64,000 nucleotides of DNA from Pyxicephalus adspersus (lineage: Eukaryota; Chordata; Amphibia; Anura; Pyxicephalidae): NCBI RefSeq assembly GCF_032062135.1, contig NC_092863.1, positions 21,520,618 to 21,584,617 of the forward strand, written 5' to 3'. Positions 34,657-45,438 of this stretch are shown one piece after another. The position numbers were made by a program, and so were the translations under genes. The notes beneath the pieces were generated by a model. The model ran no database searches, had not been told where the DNA came from, and saw only the letters and a program-made list of their open reading frames with translations. The first letter of the stretch is position 1. Every line of letters starts with the position of its first letter.

Positions 34657-34785
34657 GTACTTTCAGTCTCTGGTGTCACCCCAAGTTTGAAGACCGCTGT
34701 CAGTCTGTAGTTGAATTCATTAAGCGAGCAATTATGCACTCTAAAAATGGGAAATTCTTGTATTTTCTACGCTCACGGGTACCAG
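34657..34785 (+). CDS. SOCS7: SOCS7 exon encoding the end of the SH2 domain
   Basis: A pyrimidine-rich tract and tcatag precede the exon, and gtcagt follows it. The 129-base exon, entered in phase 1 (the last two bases of a Gly codon), reads TFSLWCHPKFEDRCQSVVEF and then IKRAIMHSKNGKFLYFLRSR, ending VP plus the first base of a Gly codon. This is the C-terminal half of an SH2 domain and the linker to a SOCS box. SOCS proteins bind phosphotyrosine through SH2 and recruit Elongin B/C and Cullin-5 through the SOCS box to ubiquitinate targets. The motif FLRSRVPG followed by LPPTPVQ fits SOCS7. SOCS6, the closest relative, is expected to differ there. There are no stops or frameshifts, so this appears to be a functional exon. 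Confidence 0.92.
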
Positions 34786-35001
34786 GTCAGTGCTTTAAAT
34801 GTTTTTTTTTTTTTTTTAAGACATTGTTGGACAAGCTATGTGTTTTGCTTTCATGTTTTCATTTCCAGTTTCTTTATCTTTCTTCCATTTATATATTCAC
34901 ATGTGGTTTAAGTGGGGCTGTGGAAATAAATGGGGGATAGAAATATTGAACTTATAAAACTATATGATTGTTATAAGGGTTGCTTTTATTAAGTGTGTTA
35001 T

Positions 35002-35345
35002 GGGCAGCACGGTGGCTCAGGGGTAGCATTTTGGGCTTTGCAGTCCTGGGTACCAGGTTCAAATCTTGGCCAGGGCACTATCTGCATAGAGTTTGCAGGT
35101 TTTCTGTGTTTGCGTGGGTTTTATCTGGGTGCTGCAGGTTCCTTCCGCATTCCAAAAACATGCAGCTAAGGTAATTGGCTTCCTCCCAAATTTGTCCTTA
35201 GCCTGTGTTAATGACATATGACTATAGTAGGGACAATAAATTGTGAGCCCCTTTGAGGGACAACTAGTGACATGACTATGCACTTTGTACAGTGCTGTGT
35301 AATATGATGGTGCTGTATAATAGTAGTAATGGTAAATATGTACAC
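35002..35345 (+). mobile_element. tRNA-derived SINE with an L2-like 3' tail
   Basis: The head gggcagcacggtggctcagg holds an A-box-like sequence (tggctcagggg) and, about 45 bases on, a B-box-like ggttcaaatct, the internal RNA polymerase III promoter of tRNA-derived SINEs. The body includes gtttgcgtgggttttatctg and ttccaaaaacatgcagcta. The 3' end, acagtgctgtgtaatatgat and gctgtataatag, is a diverged version of the end of the L2-like LINE tails at 41491 and 54980. That is consistent with mobilisation by that LINE. Confidence 0.85.
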
Positions 35346-35469
35346 TAGCATTCAAAAGTATCATTAACCCAGATCTGTTATGACATTTTAAACATTGTGT
35401 CAAAGGGTGGAAAACCTTCTTATATTATGAAGAAAATATCTGTTTTGATTTTTTTTAATACTTTTTTTT

Positions 35470-35800
35470 TATTGAAAAGGAGGACTGAAGTAGTAACCCA
35501 GAATCTCCTTGAAAACATGCGTCACATTTCCCAGGAGGCTTTGGCTGCTTTCCCTTCAATGTAAAAAAAAGTGCTGATCAAGTATAGTGAGATCAGCACT
35601 TTTTTTCATTTTCAGGAGGAAACATCATCCAATCCTGCGCATACACAGTGTAAAATTGGGGGACATAAGCAAAAGCAGGAAGAAGACTTGTCGCATTGCA
35701 ATAGGAAGAAGAAATCCAGGATGGTGCAGGACTGAATGGAAGTTTGTGGTGGAGGAATTGAAGTTTTTGTGGAAGTAAAGGTTCTGCTTTTAATTAATTT
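35470..35800. repeat. MITE-like repeat with a 16-bp central hairpin
   Basis: aaaaaaagtgctgatc at 35564-35579 and gatcagcacttttttt at 35591-35606 form a perfect stem with an 11-base loop. The outer ends (attgaaaaggaggactgaag and ggttctgcttttaatt) look like decayed terminal inverted repeats, but this is not certain. Confidence 0.5.
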
Positions 35801-36059
35801 AGAATATAGAAGAAACCTAAAGGTTACCATTGCAACTAATTAAGTTACTTTAGAAAGCAGAGAGCAGAGCAACCTCATGCATTAAGAAAAAATGTTTATT
35901 ATTAGGTAGGTTTGATATGTATCACAGTAACTTCCTTCCTGCTAAAGTGCTAGCTCCTCTCTCCTGTGTATGCAGGCAGCTCTGACCCGTAGGGTGCATG
36001 GTTTTCCAGGTTTATTCTGCATCACTGGCTCATTAAGAGATAGCCTCTTGATAGACCTG

Positions 36060-36690
36060 GGCTATTTAGCTGGCTCAGGCACAGTGGAGCAATGTTTCTC
36101 CACACTAGTGCCGAGCCCCTAGCAGGTTCTGAACTGGTATATGAAATTCCCAGAGTCCACCAGTTTCTGCTCCACGTTCAGCTCCTGTTCTACCCCTTAT
36201 TGTCCAATCTACTATTTTCCCTGCCCTAAACCCTTGCAGTTCCTGTCTCGTTCCCAGTGTCCCCAGCTCCTTCCTGCAATCCCCTATGCCTTCAGTGACT
36301 CTGTGCCTCTGATGTAAACCTGTGTCTCCTGCTATCCCTTGTGACCTGGTGATGCCTGTGTCCCCTGTCACCCTCCAGTGTCATGTGACCCCATGTCTCC
36401 TCACCCTCCTGTATCTCTTCTGACCTCACCTGTTTGCTGCCTGTTTTGACCCTGGCCCGTCTTAGACTACTCTTATACTTGCTGATTTTTGTACTTAGCA
36501 CTGTTCTATCCACCCTGGGTTGCCCAAGGTCCACAACTGACATCAGCCTGCATTGCAACACCCTCACCACTGGAGATTCTGGAGAAGACCAAGCTGATAC
36601 TTGAATTCTGCACCTTAGCACATTTTAGAGCTCACACCAGCATAGAGCCATACATAGCACCCCCTAGTGGTCCCAACTCTGAGTCTAATA
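36060..36690 (+). repeat. LTR-like repeat, related to inverted 53520-54080
   Basis: Starts near gggctatttagctggctcag and contains gcaatgtttctccacactag followed by tgccgagcccctag. Both blocks recur in reverse complement near 54010-54060. GC-rich, C/T-biased leader-like sequence follows. A TATA-like ctatttag lies at the start. Downstream, 36700-37215, a possible Gag N-terminal frame is weak. This looks like an LTR and leader of a Gypsy-type element. Confidence 0.5.
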
Positions 36691-37322
36691 TTATGCACTC
36701 ATAAACCTATAAAGGAAAGGCCTAGCAATGGCAGAAGCCTTTGGAGCTTCATGCCCACCACTTACTGTTCCCCTGTGTGATTTGCCCTTATCTGGCTCTT
36801 GGTGACACCGAACATGCCAGGACACTGGTGAAAGTTTGTCTGCTCGAGTTCTTTCCACTGACAGATTGTTCATCTGAGCATGAGTTGGCGACGTCTCACA
36901 CCGCCAGCAGTGCTCGACAGGACTCAGTGCCTCTTACTGAGTCATACTCCCCTGCTCTCATGCACCCCTGTGCTGCTTCCCTATTTCCCCCCTGTGTTGC
37001 CTGACTGCTTTGCTCTCTCTGATCACTTGTCAGCTTTGTGGAGTCCCCTTCCACCAGAGATTAGTGCTCATCTAGATTGCCTGGTGACATAGCAGGACCT
37101 TGAGAGCCTGACCTCTCAGACTGAGGGCACATTAAAGTGGTAGCTTGAAGATTTAAAGAATCAGGTGGGCCACATTGATACTCAGCAGACTACTGTAAAA
37201 ATCCCCCCCCCCCCTCCATCTCATAGAGTTCAGACTTTGAAGCAGTTACACGCTACTCTGTAAATTAACAAAGAATTACCAACTACCTAATTAACACATG
37301 GCCACATCCCTAATTTAATTTA

Positions 37323-38330
37323 CAATTGCGTTTTGAGGGGTTAGCTCAATGAATGGGACAGTCAATTCAATTTCCACATGTGTATCAAAAAACATATTTT
37401 TTATTAAAAAACATTACATTTCATTAAAATGTGCAAACATACTCACATATTCCTGTCTGGGTTACCCAATCCTAGGAGCATACTCTTCTGATTTTCAATG
37501 TGTTTCACGGAATCAACCCGCTTCTTCATGAAAGAAAGACGGAAATATCTGATTCCTGTGGCACATAAAGCCCCACCTCAGTAGGTGAGTTCAGGCAAAG
37601 ACAGCAATGACTTAAACTAAGGCCCTGATTTATAAAAGCTCTCCAAGGCTGGAAAGAATACACTTTTATCAGTGAAGCAGGGTGATCCAGCAAACCTGGA
37701 ATGGATCTGGTCCAGGATTCAAAGGTTTGCTAGTAAAAAAGCAAATGATTTTTAAAAATCCATTCCATTTTCTGGATCACTGAGCTTCACTTCTGAAAGT
37801 GTATTCTCTCTAGCCTTGGGGAGCTTTCATAAATCACGCTCTAGGAGTCAAAATCCTTTATTTATCCTCTCTTTATTTCCATTTCTTGATAGTAGTAGCT
37901 TAGTAAGCACCATTATCCAAATTTTCAATCAGTTTTTACTTTTAATCCCACCATACATTGCCTTTGTAGTCAGCTATATTTTCATCCAGTGTCCATTCAG
38001 CTTAGGAGCTTACTGCTGCTCTAGCATGCCTGCGTGTGACGTCCCCACACTCACCTACTAAGGTAGGGCTTTATGTGACACAGGAAACAGATATTTCTGT
38101 CTTTCTTTCCTGAAGAAGCGGGTTGATTGCGAAAAACGCATTGAAAATCAGCAGAGTATGCTCCTAGGATTGGGTAACCCAGACAGGAATATGTGAATAT
38201 GTTTTTTGCACATTTTAATGAGTTTTAAATGTTATGTTCTGAATGTTATTTATTAAAAGTATGTTTTTTTGATACACATGTGGAAATTGAATATGATTGG
38301 CCTATAAAGTCAAAACCCCATTGTTAACAT
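37323..38330. repeat. Large inverted repeat with arms of about 270 bp
   Basis: The left arm (37323-37591) and right arm (38049-38330) are reverse complements with mismatches. Landmarks shared are tttccacatgtgtatcaaaa, ttcctgtctgggttacccaa with cctaggagcatactc, and ataaagcccyacct near the inner end. Each arm carries one copy of the recurrent tgaagaagcgggttgatt motif. The spacer holds a second, independent palindromic MITE (37622-37842). The element is probably a non-autonomous foldback DNA transposon. Confidence 0.85.
37622..37842. mobile_element. Palindromic MITE nested in the larger inverted repeat
   Basis: The left half, gccctgatttataaaagctc then tccaaggctgg, with acacttttatcagtgaagc and gggtgatccagcaaacctgg, mirrors the right half (tctggatcactgagcttcac, gaaagtgtattctctctagc, gagctttcataaatcacgct). 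Nearly the whole unit is one imperfect palindrome. It encodes nothing. I recognise this palindrome style from frog genomes. Confidence 0.85.
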
Positions 38331-38339
38331 GCTACTCTG

Positions 38340-39555
38340 CCAATATCCTCATCAGGGGGACTGCTGGTGGTGACTGTTGGGCTAGGGTGATGGCCATATT
38401 TAATTAATTGCTGGGTATGTTTCCCTCATCCCCTCATAGAGTTAACAAGGTTGGCGGCCACAGACAGGGTGACCTTGGCAAATCACGTGACTCTCTCTGC
38501 AGAACCCTTTTTTCCCACTAGGAAGACATCATGCAAAAGGTTTGGCCCTGTGACCCTTTTGATTATGAGGGTGCTAGAATTTCCCCCTTGCCAGATGTTT
38601 CAGCTGATTCCTTGTGGGTGCAACACATGTTGCCCCCCCGTTTTTGGATTATCCCTGGACTAACTACTTGCTATGCTAATGGGGCACCCCTTTAACCCTA
38701 TAATACCAAAGGTAGATGCATCTTTCACATTCACTCTGAGCTGTTCATCACTCATTCTTCACATCTGTCCATGTTGTTCCAGTTCCTGGACTGGGAGTCT
38801 ATCCAGTTCCCTGATTGGCTGTTTCCAGAGACCAGCCGGAGCCCCTTCTACTTCAGTAAAGAGAACCTTGGAGGAGACCCAGGTCCGCACATTGAGGTGG
38901 TTCACGTACCCTGGGCTCTCTGCGGCTCCTGTAGACTATTTACATGCCTTGCCAGGATTGCATATGGTGCTGGTTTTGAGTCTTTGGTCCGTCTGCGGCT
39001 ATATTGGTATACTGAGATGTTAGCATTGTCCTGCCTTTTTGTTAACTTGTTTTCCACTTTTAGAGGAAAATACAGACTTTTTGTGCTATGTCTTTTTTTA
39101 AATGTAGTTTTTCCCTCCCATTTTTGGCTACTAAACAATTGTATTTTCTGATGCCCCTCACTGGTTTCTTATGCTGACATATCAGATGGAGACCCTCCCA
39201 GAACAGTTTGTATTAGGCGTGTTTTTTTTTTGGGGGGGGGGCGTGTGGGTTCTCACTTGGTGTTTCAGATGACTCTTGATGTATGTTCATAGTTGGTGAC
39301 ATTACGGGTAATGACAGCTCTTCTGGCATTTAGTTCATTGCTACCTGCCGGGTGGTCTTCTGCAAAGGGGGGCTTTTTTCTTTTATTGGGTTATGTGTTC
39401 CCTGTGGGATCATATTATGTGTACTAAATTTGTAAGATGTCCAATCCCCATGGTACATTTCTTACAGCAAATAGAATGGACACACCTGATAAATGAACTG
39501 CTCTGTTGAGAGACCTCCACTGCCCACATGTTGCTCTTTTGCAAAAAATGCATTT
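38340..39555. other. No gene recognised
   Basis: Moderately GC-rich sequence with two overlapping open frames (38673-39151) of about 120 codons that match nothing I know. A T9G9-like run lies at 39222-39241. Confidence 0.35.
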
Positions 39556-39559
39556 TAAG

Positions 39560-41985
39560 ATTCAATTTTTCTTTAATAAAGGATCATGTGTCATTACAAT
39601 AGAAGACGTTGACAAATATTATGATATTACAAATCCTAATCCTAGTTTGAAATCCCAATTTTAAAGTGTCTGGAGTTAAAGTACAAATGTAAGATGGCGG
39701 TAAGGAAGGTACACACAGAGGGTTGGTGCAAGGAAATAATAGGAAGAAAAATCAAGGAGGGGCTGAGACTACCCAGAAGAAGGGATAATTGGAAATAAAC
39801 AAACCACATAACAAACTGAAGGAGAAAAGAAAAACAAAAAAAACTGAAGTACCAGTCAAAGCGTGTATATGTAAATACTAATAAAAATACTATAAAAGAA
39901 CAAGATATTTAAAAGTAACACAACCAATAGCTAAGTCACTGTACATTTTATATTTTTTAGCCACATTTTGACATATTTTTTTATATCTATTTTGTGTAAC
40001 GAAAAACATTTTTTCAAACATACATTGCATATCATTATCATTGCGTATTATTATCTCTAAATTAGGTGCTAAGTTAGTGTTCCATAGTCTAGTTATAGCT
40101 AATTTTGCTAATTCCATCTCTGATACAAATTCCAATGGTCCACACATCTGGTTTTCATAGATGTGTTTTGGATAGATGTGGACCAATCTGATGTAGGAAT
40201 GGTTGTATCTAGTTCTAATTCCCCTTTATTATTGGCAAAGTTTTGTTAAAGACTATGTTATTATTAAGTATATTTTAAAATCTAGAGATACCCTTGTTAA
40301 AAAATGGGGTTGTGAAAAAAAAACATATAAATAGAGCAATCAATTGGAATTCTAGAGTTCACATTGTGTATTGTAAGACAGTGTTTAATATGGATGTAGG
40401 TATATTATTCTGTTGTTGGTATGTCATAAATGAATTGTAAAGATTGGACAGATTTTTAGTGAGACCTCTACTTTACCATGCAGATAGGTTAAGGTGTGGA
40501 AAAAATAGTCCAGTATTTGAATATGTGGGGTGATACACATGGTTGTATGCGCATTAGGAATTAAATGAGGGTTGTTTGCCCATGCACTAAGGGATGTCTC
40601 GATAGTGGGGTAGAACACAGAGGGTACAGCAAGGCCTAGTTTAATGGCTAAAAGATGGTGTCGCAAACTTACATTGTGGAGGAATGTGGATTCCATATTG
40701 ACCCAGCTTTTGTCAGAGGAGGGGTTTCACAAATATTGAAATTGGGATAATAATAATGCAGTGTAATAATGGAAAAGATTGGGGAGTCCCATTCCTCCAA
40801 GTCTCCTATGTCAATACATATTAGATGAAGTGCATCTTGGTCGTCTAGATGGCCATATTTAATTATTTAAGTTTTTGGGCTTCCAAAAAAACATGGTTAT
40901 AGTTCTAAAAAAGAAAAAGGTTTTTGGAAGTATAAACATTTTGGCAAATCTCCCTGAAATAGAAAGCTTGCTTCTTTTAAATGAGCAGGCTCCTGTGACA
41001 AACAAAGAAGGAGATGCTTATAATGAAGATCATAAAAAAAGGGTTGTGGTGATCAGCAGGAGAATCCCTAAAAATAGGATAGTTTTTTGTTACAAAACAA
41101 ATGGGAATTGCAATTGTAACAGGGTATTTTGGGTCGAAGAGATATACAAAGGTAAAATTTGAGATTTATTAGTATTCACTTTATAGAGACCTCACTGTAT
41201 TGTGTTAAAATAGTCTGGATACCTGGTAGAGAGGTAATAGGAGGTTAGTAACTGTAAGAATGATGTCATCCACAAACAGATTAATTTTATGTTCACAGCT
41301 TGAAATTTTAATCCCATGTACATTTGGGTCTGAGCGGACACGTTCTGCCAATAGTTCTATGAGCAGGGTAAATAATATTTGTGAAAGGTGGCTCCCCTGG
41401 CAAGCCCTATTTGAGATGGTAAATTAAGTTTGACAATGTGCCAGAGGTGAACACCCTTACTGATGGGTATGTATACAGTGGCATATTGGCTCCTCCTCCA
41501 ATGACCTACTAATGACTTCCTCACTCATAACCTCATCACACGCACCGATACAAAACTTTAGAGCTGCCCCAACATCTGGAATGAGTGCTCAAAACCCATT
41601 TTTTCAAACTTGCCTACCCATCTTCTTCTGTCTTTTGAAACCATCACTACTTCCCACCACTACATATCTCCCATCCTATTGTGTGTGAAATTCCCCCACC
41701 TACTAGATTGTAAGCTCTTCGGGCAGGGTCCTCTCCTCCTATTTCACTGTCTGTATTATTCTGTCATTTGCAATCCCTATTTAATGTACAGCGCTGCGTA
41801 ATATGTTGGTGCTATATAAATCCTGTTTATTAATAATAATAATAATAATAATAATAAAATTAATAGTAATAATAATTGGCATTTTTATTTAACCTTAAAA
41901 GCCAAATTTTTCCAACACTGAGGACAAGTAGCCCCAGTGGGCCGTATCAAACTCCTTCTCTGTGTCCAAAGAATGTTCTATAACC
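39560..41985 (-). mobile_element. L1-type LINE ORF2 fragment, interrupted by an L2 tail
   Basis: Reading the minus strand from 41985, SLDTEKEFDTAHWGYL is reverse transcriptase motif A. The L2 insertion follows. Then come VRVFTSGTLSN (about 41455), SDPNVHGIKISSCEHKIN and LFVDDIILTV (about 41300-41260) with an intact VDD catalytic pair. GGMGLPNLFHYYTA appears near 40790. Frames from 40696 (MESTFLHNVSLRHHLLAIKL) and 40186 (MELAKLAITRLW-like) cover the C-terminal part. The zinc-finger-like end is not evident. The open plus-strand frame at 40875-41162 within it is a chance opposite-strand frame. Stops and frameshifts are many. Confidence 0.75.
41491..41874 (+). mobile_element. L2-like LINE 3' tail inserted in the L1, with target duplication
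   Basis: The end of the L2 protein region (catctggaatgagtgctcaa) is followed by the conserved 3' tail: attgtaagctcttcgggcag, gtctgtattattctgtcatt, tacagcgctgcgtaatatgt, gctatataaatcctgtttat and taa repeats. The flanks share attggc at 41485-41490 and 41875-41880. L1 ORF2 reads through if the insert and one attggc are skipped, so this is a clean insertion. Confidence 0.88.
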
Positions 41986-43123
41986 CTCTAGCTTTATATC
42001 AAAAAAATAAAACAAAAAAGAGGGTTTTTTTTTAATAGGCTCATTCATTTATATGTGGATGATAAAAACAAACAAACAATACATTGTGGTGTAATCCACT
42101 AAATAGGTGATACAATGTCATAGAGCTCAACAAAGTTCTGTTTAACCACTATAAAACATTGGGTTTTTAGGACATGGTACTTGACAAAAGTTAACTGCAC
42201 ATTAACCTCCTTGGCGTTTCACTGATGTCTAGATTTCTATACCAAAAGCGTACACTGTTTTTCATTTTTTTTTTTTTTTTTTATATTGTAGACCTGTAAC
42301 TTACCGAAATATGTCGAAACAAGGGTCTAGTAGATATTCTGAATATAATAAAGTTTGAAAAACACAATCATGTAAAATAAAATAAATAAATACGTTTAAA
42401 TACATTAAACATTTTAATATAGTTTTAGATAAGAGCAAAACTAAAGAAAAATTAAGGAAGAGTAAAACTGTTCAGAGCATCAGAAGTTTAGGTAGCTTTT
42501 TAGGTGGTTGTTCTCAACAAAGAAAAGGGGGACCCAAATAAGCCAATCAACATAAGGTCTAAAAGAGAGCACTACAACAAATTTAAGAAAGTCTAGTTGG
42601 AGTTTACTCACCTGTTCCCTTGCTATCCCATGATGTGACCAGATGGCCATCACCCCCTTTTTCATCATCATCATCATCTCTATCTCCAAACCTTCAGTTT
42701 GGCCTCCAGCAGCATTGTGCTGCACATCAGATGGATTTTTCCCTAGATACTTCACCTGACTTTTGCTCCTTGTGTATGACCTAGGCTCCAGCCCTGACCT
42801 AGAAACTTCTTCCACCTCTGGACACCTTGGCTTTGACCCTAACCTGCTCCTGCCTAGAATTTTGGCTACTGTTAGCCACCCTTCAGCATTTTCTGTTCCT
42901 TGTCCTTCATAATTGCTTGTTCCCCAAATGTCATCATTTGCACACATATATCCTGTAGGCATCTAAAGGCTAGAATGGTGCCCTAATTTACATTTTGCCC
43001 ACTTTTAGCCCTGACCTTGATCTGACGTTTTGATGACTTATAAATCAAAATGAATTCCTGAATGTATCATTTCATCACTTTGTATTTGACCTTGATTGTT
43101 CCTGACTGATTGCTGGAGACCAC

Positions 43124-44614
43124 ATGGCATCCAAAAGGCATCTCACCGGAGGGATTTGAAAGCAGCGATAGCGATTTGGAGTCTCTTGTGGAATCGAGCG
43201 ATAGTGATTCACCAGGAAATTTGTCATCAGACAGCGAAAGTGAACTGATTCCATTGACCTTGATGCGGACCAGGCAGCACCGCGAAAATTTCCATTCACC
43301 GGGGCACCTGGGATGAAAATTGAGGCTAAATGGGACGACCCCCCTGGCATACCTAAAGTTGTTTTTGACTGATGAAGTTATCGAAATAATTGACAAACAG
43401 GTAAGCCGCTCTTGTGTTTTCCAACCTTTTACACTGAAAAAGGGACACAGTTCAACCTCAGATACAGCCATTATGGATTGGCAACATATTTAGTGCTATC
43501 CCTCATTGAGCCATTGCTAGGTCAGGGCTATTGTGTCACAACTGACAATTTCTACTCCTCTCCTGAGCTTTATGAGTTCCTTCTGCAACACAGAACAGAT
43601 GCCTATGGATCTGTTAGGGCTAATCGGCGCAACCTGCCATCACTGTTTGCAAAAGGGAAGCTGAAGACAGGAGAAATTGTTGCCTGGCAGAAAGGCAAGT
43701 ACTGAGTACTGTCCATGATGCCTCCACTGTTCTGGTACACACAAAATGTGGGAAAGTGATGAAGCCACAGGTGGTGATTGACTACAACAACATCATGGCA
43801 GGTGTCGACAGAGCTGACCAAGTGATGACATTCTACTACAAAAAGATTTTCAGGCGTCTTGTTGAGCAGTACCTATGGAATGCCTACATTCTGTACAAAA
43901 TAAAAATAGTCAGAAGCCTGTGAATCATTCAGACTTCATTTTGCAAGTTTCCGAGTCCATAGTTGTTAAGGCGATTTCTTGCTGATTCCAGATCAGGTTC
44001 CCTCTCTATCGTGGCCTCTGTTTGCAACGCGTTGGGAGCAGTGAAAAACACACAAGCAGCTCAAGCATGTAGTTATATCACTTCTCAAAACTTTAATATC
44101 ACATCGCAGTTTATATAGTCAGACAACAAGGTGGAAGACAAGAAACTTTGCTTAGCAAGATGTTTCAAGGTAAGAAGCCTCAAGGTAAAGATGGAGCAAA
44201 TATTGACCTACTGATAAAGAGGATATAACTAGTTTCTACACAACTCAATTATTTGCAAAATATAGCAAAAAACACAAAAACAACTTAACTTCAAGACTCA
44301 GCAAAATGAAATTCTTTACAATAGTCAAGAACCACCAAACACCATCAGTGGCTATGAATAGACCTGGACGTCGTGCTTCCACTGTTGTCAACCCAGAACG
44401 CCTGACTGGTCGTCACTTCACTGAATACATCCTACCAACCCAGACAAAGGCAGCACCTACAAGGATGTGCGTGGTTTGCTGCTCAAAGACCGATGACAGA
44501 GGAAGGAAGAAACGCAAAGAAACCAGGTTCTACTGTCCTGACTGTGTGCAGCACCCTGCTTCAAAATCTACCACATCCGGGATGTCTTATAAAAATCGAA
44601 ATTTTTTTTTCTAA
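43124..44614 (+). pseudogene. piggyBac transposase pseudogene
   Basis: The likely start reads MASKRHLTGG and soon shifts frame into an acidic Ser/Asp-rich region (SSDSDLESLVESSDSD, 43160). After KVVFD and FLTDEVIEIIDKQ (43370) a large deletion removes the first catalytic aspartate region. The next block reads YCVTTDNFYSSPELYEFLLQ (43540) with the second aspartate and RANRRNLPSLFAKGKLKTGE (43617). After a frameshift comes VVIDYNNIMAGVDRADQ (43770) with the third. An insertion of about 360 bases (43971-44329) interrupts the C-terminal part, which resumes at HQTPSVAMNRPGRRAS and ends in the cysteine-rich CVVCCSKTDDRGRKKRKETR domain (44470). Confidence 0.88.
43971..44329. mobile_element. Insertion of unknown type within the piggyBac transposase
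   Basis: The transposase reading ends at gttgttaag (43962-43970) and resumes at aaccaccaaacacc (44330). Similar short sequences, gttaag and gtcaag, lie at the two junctions and may be a decayed 6-bp target duplication. The insert contains tttgcaacgcgttgggag but no coding potential. It may be a solo LTR or MITE. Confidence 0.55.
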
Positions 44615-45059
44615 AATCTGCATTTATTTTATATTATTATTTATCAATAATATTGCACCCTTGTTTGGAAAATTTCAGTGGGAAATTTTTGATAAAATAG
44701 TTTTTTTTGATAAATTGCATTGTTGTGGCGTATTATTTTATTATTTTTATAATTATGATTTAAAATGATGTATTATAATATAATTTATGATTATAATATA
44801 ATAAATAAATATAATTATTATACCCGGTAGTTATATTCCTAAGAATTACAGGCCCACAATATAAACAAAAATTTCTATGCAAAAAAAAAAAAATAGGATC
44901 ACTTGTTACATCAAAAAACTGACAGAATTAGAACACTAGGGGGGTTAATAAATATAATAAATTTTAAATAAAAAAAAATACTAATTAATGTAATATAACT
45001 ATACAGTAGCCTATAAAATATATAATTATATATATAATATAATATATAATAATATATAT

Positions 45060-45421
45060 AGTAAAGATATCTTTGTATTGGACTCAATACAGCTATTTTG
45101 TATTGAATCCAATACAAAATGATTTGAATTTCCCGCCTCCCGCCCACACTGACATCACCAGGAAACCCTGGAGATCGTCTCTGCATTCGGTGGCTGAAGA
45201 CAAAAGAAAGAAGTCGTCTCCGGATGAGCTGCGGGGACCAGGTAAGTGGGGTTTTCAGTAATCTGATTGTCATACAATGTTGCATGACAATCAGATTGCA
45301 CTGTTGAGGGATTTAAATTTGTCGCCAAAGAAACGCTTGATTCTATTTTTAGCTACCCCGAGCCTAGTTCGGGGTAAACACTTTCATCAAGTTTTTTTTA
45401 CCCCGAACTAGGCTCGGGGTA
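45060..45421. repeat. Three successive hairpins at the piggyBac right end
   Basis: 45072-45090 pairs with 45100-45118 (19 bases, one mismatch: tttgtattggactcaatac). 45260-45273 pairs perfectly with 45284-45297 (aatctgattgtcat). 45354-45378 pairs perfectly over 25 bases with 45397-45421, and each arm is itself a near palindrome, ccccgagcctagttcgggg. They are sub-terminal structures of the transposon. Confidence 0.88.
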
Positions 45422-45438
45422 ACCGCCCAGGAGGTTAA

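Larger units (their letters stand above)
42202..45438 (+). mobile_element. Full-length piggyBac-type DNA transposon, inactive
   Basis: TTAA at 42202-42205 is followed by cctccttggcgtttcac. The right end, gtaaccgcccaggagg, is followed by TTAA at 45435-45438. The TTAA target and the cctcc...ggcg inverted ends are the piggyBac hallmark. The transposase pseudogene lies at 43124-44614, and the right end has three hairpins (45072-45118, 45260-45297, 45354-45421). Length is about 3.2 kb. The 42480-43100 stretch between the left end and the transposase contains no recognised gene. Confidence 0.88.

Noticed and set aside
38110..38150. A functional hammerhead ribozyme
   Set aside because: The core-like CTGAAGA and GAAA are present, but an extra base before the stem and weak stem pairing prevent a confident call. 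Kept only as a motif finding.
40875..41162. 95-codon plus-strand open frame
   Set aside because: It lies antisense within a minus-strand L1 ORF2 fragment and shows no family motif.
42480..42962. 160-codon minus-strand open frame in the piggyBac
   Set aside because: No recognisable domain and antisense to the transposase. Likely chance openness.
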